From Streptomyces sp. MMG1533 (lineage in GTDB: Bacteria > Actinomycetota > Actinomycetes > Streptomycetales > Streptomycetaceae): a stretch of 64,000 nt of DNA. Position 1 is the first letter of the stretch. The number at the start of each line of letters is the position of its first letter. The position numbers and the translations under genes are program-made. The notes below the pieces were generated by a model. The model was not told the origin of the DNA and did not search any database. It saw nothing but the letters and a program-made list of their open reading frames with translations. The stretch spans positions 55,992-119,991 of the forward strand of contig NZ_LGDG01000247.1 in assembly GCF_001279775.1 (NCBI RefSeq). The letters are read 5' to 3'. Of the stretch, positions 60,307-64,000 are shown piece after piece.

Positions 60307-61743
60307 ATGGCTTCCGTATTCGAGTACGCACCGGCCCCCGAGTCCCGCTCGGTCGTCGACATCGCCCCGTCCTACGGCCTGTTCATCGACGGCGAGTTCA
60401 CCGAGGCGGCCGACGGCAAGGTCTTCAAGACGGTCTCGCCGAGCACCGAGGAAGTGCTGTCCGAGATCGCCCAGGCCGGCGCCGAGGACGTGGACCGCGC
60501 TGTAAAGGCCGCCCGCGGGGCGTTCGAGAAGTGGTCCGCGCTGCCCGGCTCCGAGCGCGCCAAGTACCTGTTCCGCATCGCCCGGATCATCCAGGAACGC
60601 AGCCGCGAACTGGCCGTCCTGGAGACGCTGGACAACGGCAAGCCCATCAAGGAGACGAGGGACGCCGACCTGCCCCTCGTGGCCGCCCACTTCTTCTACT
60701 ACGCGGGCTGGGCAGACAAACTCGACCACGCGGGCTACGGCGCGAACCCGCGCCCGCTCGGTGTGGCCGGCCAGGTCATCCCCTGGAACTTCCCCCTCCT
60801 GATGCTGGCCTGGAAGATCGCCCCGGCGCTCGCGACCGGCAACACGGTCGTCCTGAAGCCGGCGGAGACCACACCGCTGAGCGCGTTGTTCTTCGCGGAC
60901 ATCTGCCGCCAGGCGGGCCTCCCCAAGGGGGTCGTCAACATCCTTCCGGGATACGGCGGCACGGGCGCGGCGCTCATCGCGCACCCGGACGTCGACAAGG
61001 TCGCGTTCACGGGATCGACGGCCGTCGGCAAGGAGATCGCCCGCACGATCGCGGGCACCCGCAAGAAGGTCACCCTCGAACTCGGCGGCAAGGGCGCGAA
61101 CATCGTCTTCGACGACGCCCCGATCGACCAGGCCGTCGAGGGCATCGTGAGCGGCATCTTCTTCAACCAGGGCCAGGTCTGCTGCGCGGGCAGCCGTCTC
61201 CTGGTCCAGGAGTCGATCCAGGACGAGTTGCTGGACTCCCTGAAGCGCAGGCTCTCCACCCTCCGCCTCGGTGACCCGCTGGACAAGAACACGGACATCG
61301 GCGCGATCAACTCCGCCGAACAGCTCTCCCGCATCACCACGCTCGTCGATCAGGGCGAGGCCGAGGGCGCCGAGCGCTGGTCCCCGGCCTGCGAACTCCC
61401 CTCCTCCGGCTACTGGTTCGCCCCGACGCTCTTCACGAACGTCACCCAGGCGCACGCCATCGCCCGCGACGAGATCTTCGGCCCGGTGCTGTCCGTCCTC
61501 ACCTTCCGCACCCCGGACGAGGCCGTCGCCAAGGCCAACAACAGCCAATACGGCCTGTCGGCGGGCATCTGGACGGAGAAGGGCTCCCGCATCCTCGCGG
61601 TGGCGAACAAGCTCCGCGCGGGCGTCGTCTGGTCCAACACGTTCAACAAGTTCGACCCGACCTCGCCGTTCGGCGGCTACAAGGAGTCGGGCTTCGGCCG
61701 CGAGGGCGGTCGCCACGGCCTGGAGGCGTACCTCGATGTCTGA
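60307..61743 (+). CDS. Aldehyde dehydrogenase
   Basis: The 478-residue enzyme has the full ALDH fold: oxyanion Asn in VIPWNFPLLMLAWKIAPALA, NAD-binding VAFTGSTAVGKEIA, general-base Glu in VTLELGGKGANIV (near 256) and nucleophile Cys in FNQGQVCCAGSR (near 289-290). The C-terminal SPFGGYKESGFGREGG is typical. With deoC just upstream, oxidation of acetaldehyde to acetate is the likely task. The ATG start has a weak spacer site, so it may be translated by coupling with deoC. The next gene's start overlaps its stop. Confidence 0.93.
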   Translation: MASVFEYAPAPESRSVVDIAPSYGLFIDGEFTEAADGKVFKTVSPSTEEVLSEIAQAGAEDVDRAVKAARGAFEKWSALPGSERAKYLFRIARIIQERSRELAVLETLDNGKPIKETRDADLPLVAAHFFYYAGWADKLDHAGYGANPRPLGVAGQVIPWNFPLLMLAWKIAPALATGNTVVLKPAETTPLSALFFADICRQAGLPKGVVNILPGYGGTGAALIAHPDVDKVAFTGSTAVGKEIARTIAGTRKKVTLELGGKGANIVFDDAPIDQAVEGIVSGIFFNQGQVCCAGSRLLVQESIQDELLDSLKRRLSTLRLGDPLDKNTDIGAINSAEQLSRITTLVDQGEAEGAERWSPACELPSSGYWFAPTLFTNVTQAHAIARDEIFGPVLSVLTFRTPDEAVAKANNSQYGLSAGIWTEKGSRILAVANKLRAGVVWSNTFNKFDPTSPFGGYKESGFGREGGRHGLEAYLDV

Positions 61744-62647
61744 CCGTCTCGGTGTGTTCAAGACCTACAAGCTGTACGTGGGCGGGAAGTTCCCGCGTTC
61801 CGAGAGCGGCCGGGTGTACGAGGTGACCACAGCAACATCAGCCGCCGACGCGGCGGGCAAGGGCAAGTGGCTGGCCAACGCGCCGCTCTCCTCCCGCAAG
61901 GACGCCCGTGACGCGGTCGTCGCCGCCCGCAAGGCGTTCGGCGGCTGGTCCGGGGCGACCGCGTACAACCGCGGCCAGATCCTGTACCGCATCGCGGAGA
62001 TGCTGGAGGGCCGCAGGGCGCAGTTCGTCCGCGAGGTCGTCGACGCCGAGGGCCTGTCGAAGTCCAAGGCCGCCGAGCAGGTGGACGCGGCGATCGACCG
62101 CTGGGTCTGGTACGCGGGCTGGACCGACAAGATCGCCCAGGTGGTCGGCGGCGGCAACCCGGTGGCAGGCCCGTACTTCAACATCTCGTCCCCCGAGCCG
62201 ACGGGCGTGGTCACCGTCCTGGCTCCCCAGGAGTCGTCCTTCCTGGGGCTGGTCTCGGTCGTCGCCCCGGTGATCGCGACCGGCAACACGGCGATCGTGA
62301 TCGCGAGCGAGAAGTCCCCGCTCCCTGCCCTCTCCCTGGGCGAGGTCCTGGCCACCTCCGACCTGCCCGGCGGCGTCGTCAACATCCTCTCCGGCCGTAC
62401 GGCGGAGATCGCGACGCCCCTAGCGGCGCACCAGGACGTCAACGCGATCGATCTGGCCGGCGCCGACGAGGCCCTGGCGAAGGAACTGGAGATCGCGGCG
62501 GCGGACAACCTGAAGCGCGTCCTTCGTCCACAGCCTGTGGACGACTGGGCGGCGACGCCCGGCACCGACCGCATGACGGCGTTCCTGGAGACGAAGACGG
62601 TCTGGCACCCGACGGGTTCGCTGGGCGCGTCCGGCTCGGCGTACTGA
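61736..62647 (+). CDS. Truncated aldehyde dehydrogenase-like protein
   Basis: The 303-residue protein is an ALDH N-terminal (NAD-binding) domain: FKTYKLYVGGKFPRSESGRV, ARDAVVAARKAFGGWSGATA, EPTGVVTVLAPQESSFLGLV and GGVVNILSGRTAEIATPLAA. It ends with FLETKTVWHPTGSLGASGSAY and lacks the catalytic domain with its Cys and the usual Glu, so it cannot be an ALDH alone. Its ATG overlaps the end of the complete ALDH gene by 8 bases, which points to coupled synthesis and possibly a mixed complex. The frame is intact and looks conserved, so it is not simple decay. Confidence 0.85.
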   Translation: MSDRLGVFKTYKLYVGGKFPRSESGRVYEVTTATSAADAAGKGKWLANAPLSSRKDARDAVVAARKAFGGWSGATAYNRGQILYRIAEMLEGRRAQFVREVVDAEGLSKSKAAEQVDAAIDRWVWYAGWTDKIAQVVGGGNPVAGPYFNISSPEPTGVVTVLAPQESSFLGLVSVVAPVIATGNTAIVIASEKSPLPALSLGEVLATSDLPGGVVNILSGRTAEIATPLAAHQDVNAIDLAGADEALAKELEIAAADNLKRVLRPQPVDDWAATPGTDRMTAFLETKTVWHPTGSLGASGSAY

Positions 62648-62663
62648 CAGCCGCCTGAGACCG

Positions 62664-62705
62664 GAGAGCCGCGCTTCCCCTCCGTCCGGGGGAGGCGCGG
62701 CCCTC
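62664..62705 (+). terminator. Hairpin terminator of the deoC operon
   Basis: A GC stem (GCCGCGCTTCCCC against GGGGAGGCGCGGC, with a wobble, flanked by GAG/CTC) lies about 20 bp past the truncated ALDH stop. Confidence 0.75.
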
Positions 62706-62713
62706 TGCCGTGC

Positions 62714-63142
62714 TCAGCCGTTGCCTGCCCAGCGGCGCCACCACCTTGCCCGATCACCGGCACGCCGCCGATGGACTGCGCCCGCGCCACCGGCCCGGTC
62801 AGCGCCTGCGAGGTCAGCGGCTTGAAGTCGGCGAGCCGGGTGCCGACGCCGTTGTCGAGCGGGTCCGGCTCCGGTCCCGGCGAGGGGGTTGGGCTCCAGG
62901 CCCCCGACCGGGCCGGTGACGTGGCCGACGGTCCCGGTGAGGGCCGGGAGGCCGGCCTGCGGGCCGACGTTGCCGAGCGAGGTGGGGCGGGTGCGCATCA
63001 CGTCGACGACCGGCCCGGTGTCCGCCGAGGCCGTCGCCACGCCTGCTCCCGGGGCCACGCCTGCGGTCGCGAGGGCGACCCGGGCACGCCGGGCGGTCGG
63101 ATTCCGGGAGGACGCATGTCGGGCCGTCGGCGCCTCTGCCAC
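62714..63142 (-). pseudogene. Frameshifted small secreted-protein gene
   Basis: The frame from GTG 63142 encodes a basic start, an Ala-rich signal-like stretch (VALATAGVAPGAGVATASA) and a domain with TGPVVDVMRTRPTSLG and LPALTGTVGHVTGPVGGLEP, as in small exported Streptomyces proteins. Near 62875 the sense moves to another frame (EPDPLDNGVGTRLADFKPLT, QALTGPVARAQSIGGVPVIG), while the original frame runs on as Arg-rich nonsense to 62714. One indel thus breaks the gene. Function is unknown. It converges on the deoC operon. Confidence 0.55.
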
Positions 63143-63269
63143 CTTCCGCCCACTTCCGCTTGCACACGGTAATGAGGTTGACACCAAGGGTAGTTGAGGT
63201 GTGACGCGCGCTTCAAAGCCGACCCTCGGGGTCGTTCGAGGCCCGACGGATGCCTCACACTGGTGTCCC

Positions 63270-63905
63270 GTGAGCTCCCATCCAGCCATACCGACGCGAG
63301 TCGCGCTGCTCTGCGGCCCTTCCGGCTCCGGCAAGTCCCTCCTCGCCGCCCGCTCCGGCCTGCCGGTCCTGCGCCTCGACGACTTCTACAAGGAGGGCGA
63401 CGACCCGACGCTGCCGCTGGTGGCCGGGAGCTCCGACATCGACTGGGACCACCCGGACTCGTGGGACGCGGACACGGCGATCGCCGCGATCGTGGACCTG
63501 TGCCGCACGGGCCGAACAAAGATCCCCGTCTACGACATCTCGCTGAGCGCCCGCACCGGCGAGGAGTCCGTCGACGTGGGGCGGACCCCGCTGTTCATCG
63601 CGGAGGGCATCTTCGCCGCCGAGATCGTCACCCGCTGCCGGGAACTCGGCGTCCTCTCCGACGCCCTGTGTCTGAGCCGCGGCCCGGTCCGCACCTTCCG
63701 CCGCCGCTTCCTGCGGGACCTGAAGGAGGGCCGCAAGTCGGTCCCCTTCCTGCTGCGCCGCGGCTGGCGCCTGATGCGGCAGGAGCGCTCGATCATCGCC
63801 CGACAGACGGCGCTGGGCGCGTACGCCTGCGACAGGGACGAGGCCTTGGGCCGCCTGGCCGCATCCGCCGTGGGTCGCCGCCCGGCAGCCACCCCGACCC
63901 CCTGA
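63270..63905 (+). CDS. Uridine kinase-like protein
   Basis: The 211-residue P-loop kinase has Walker A LLCGPSGSGKS and then LDDFYKEGDDPTLPLV, the Asp-Asp-Phe-Tyr motif typical of uridine/cytidine kinases. It also carries WDHPDSWDADTAIAAI, IPVYDISLS and a lid region RTFRRRFLRDLKEG. It phosphorylates uridine (or cytidine), a salvage step fitting the nearby nucleoside genes. GTG 63270 gives a family-sized N-terminus; the frame is open to 63201. No strong ribosome site precedes it. Confidence 0.85.
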   Translation: MSSHPAIPTRVALLCGPSGSGKSLLAARSGLPVLRLDDFYKEGDDPTLPLVAGSSDIDWDHPDSWDADTAIAAIVDLCRTGRTKIPVYDISLSARTGEESVDVGRTPLFIAEGIFAAEIVTRCRELGVLSDALCLSRGPVRTFRRRFLRDLKEGRKSVPFLLRRGWRLMRQERSIIARQTALGAYACDRDEALGRLAASAVGRRPAATPTP

Positions 63906-63919
63906 GCGCACACGAGAAA

Positions 63920-63954
63920 CGGGACTGGACGGACCCCCCGGCCCTCCAGTCCCG
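63920..63954 (+). terminator. Hairpin terminator of the uridine kinase gene
   Basis: A 10-bp stem (CGGGACTGGA / TCCAGTCCCG) with a 15-base C-rich loop begins 14 bp after the stop. Confidence 0.8.
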
Positions 63955-64000
63955 CTCCCTTGGTGCTCCCCCGTGCTTCCCCCGTTGGTCCCCCGTGACC

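Overview
The window is about 64 kb of very GC-rich actinobacterial chromosome, almost certainly Streptomyces. The evidence is frequent GTG starts, strong third-position GC, many short intergenic hairpins, LAxTG-type (sortase E) surface proteins, lipoproteins with Gly-Cys lipoboxes, and a right half whose gene order matches, from memory, the S. coelicolor SCO4900-SCO4932 region. No rRNA, tRNA or CRISPR array was recognised.

Left part (1-20 kb), accessory and partly decayed. It holds a DUF4034-like membrane protein, a frameshifted LAxTG surface protein, two shattered genes, and an alpha-ketoglutarate/HExxH-type peptide hydroxylase with a small putative RiPP precursor but no radical-SAM partner. 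These are followed by a two-TM protein, a DUF4291 remnant, a HEAT-repeat protein paired with a MerR-HEAT fusion, msrA, and a metallo-beta-lactamase/Rieske fusion. A visibly lower-GC pair comes next: a membrane-anchored beta-rich protein translationally coupled to a hydrolase-GNAT fusion. The part ends with a class C beta-lactamase-like esterase and a TPR-CHAT protease-like protein with a small PPC-like partner.

Middle part (20-39 kb). A siderophore uptake set (iron-box promoter, binding lipoprotein, two FecCD permeases, no ATPase) is followed by a zinc alcohol dehydrogenase with a divergent MmyB-like regulator and an ABM-truncated-haemoglobin fusion. Then come a large secreted subtilisin, a MacB-like ABC exporter pair, an L,D-transpeptidase lipoprotein, a small LAxTG protein, a lipoprotein, histidine ammonia-lyase and a GAF-GGDEF diguanylate cyclase.

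Right part (39-64 kb), the conserved core. Acyl-CoA carboxylase beta (pccB) and epsilon (accE), the biotinylated alpha subunit (accA type) and biotin ligase birA sit close together with adenylate cyclase cya, maf and the tiny membrane protein MmpB. After a DeoR regulator and LpdA comes a nucleoside-catabolism district: purine nucleoside phosphorylase, a phosphopentomutase-like phosphosugar mutase, deoxyribose-phosphate aldolase (deoC), an aldehyde dehydrogenase, a truncated aldehyde dehydrogenase and a uridine kinase. These genes could carry purine (deoxy)nucleosides through (deoxy)ribose phosphates to acetaldehyde, glyceraldehyde-3-phosphate and acetate. The purine nucleoside phosphorylase and deoC promoters share the same perfect 12-bp palindrome, which suggests one common regulator.
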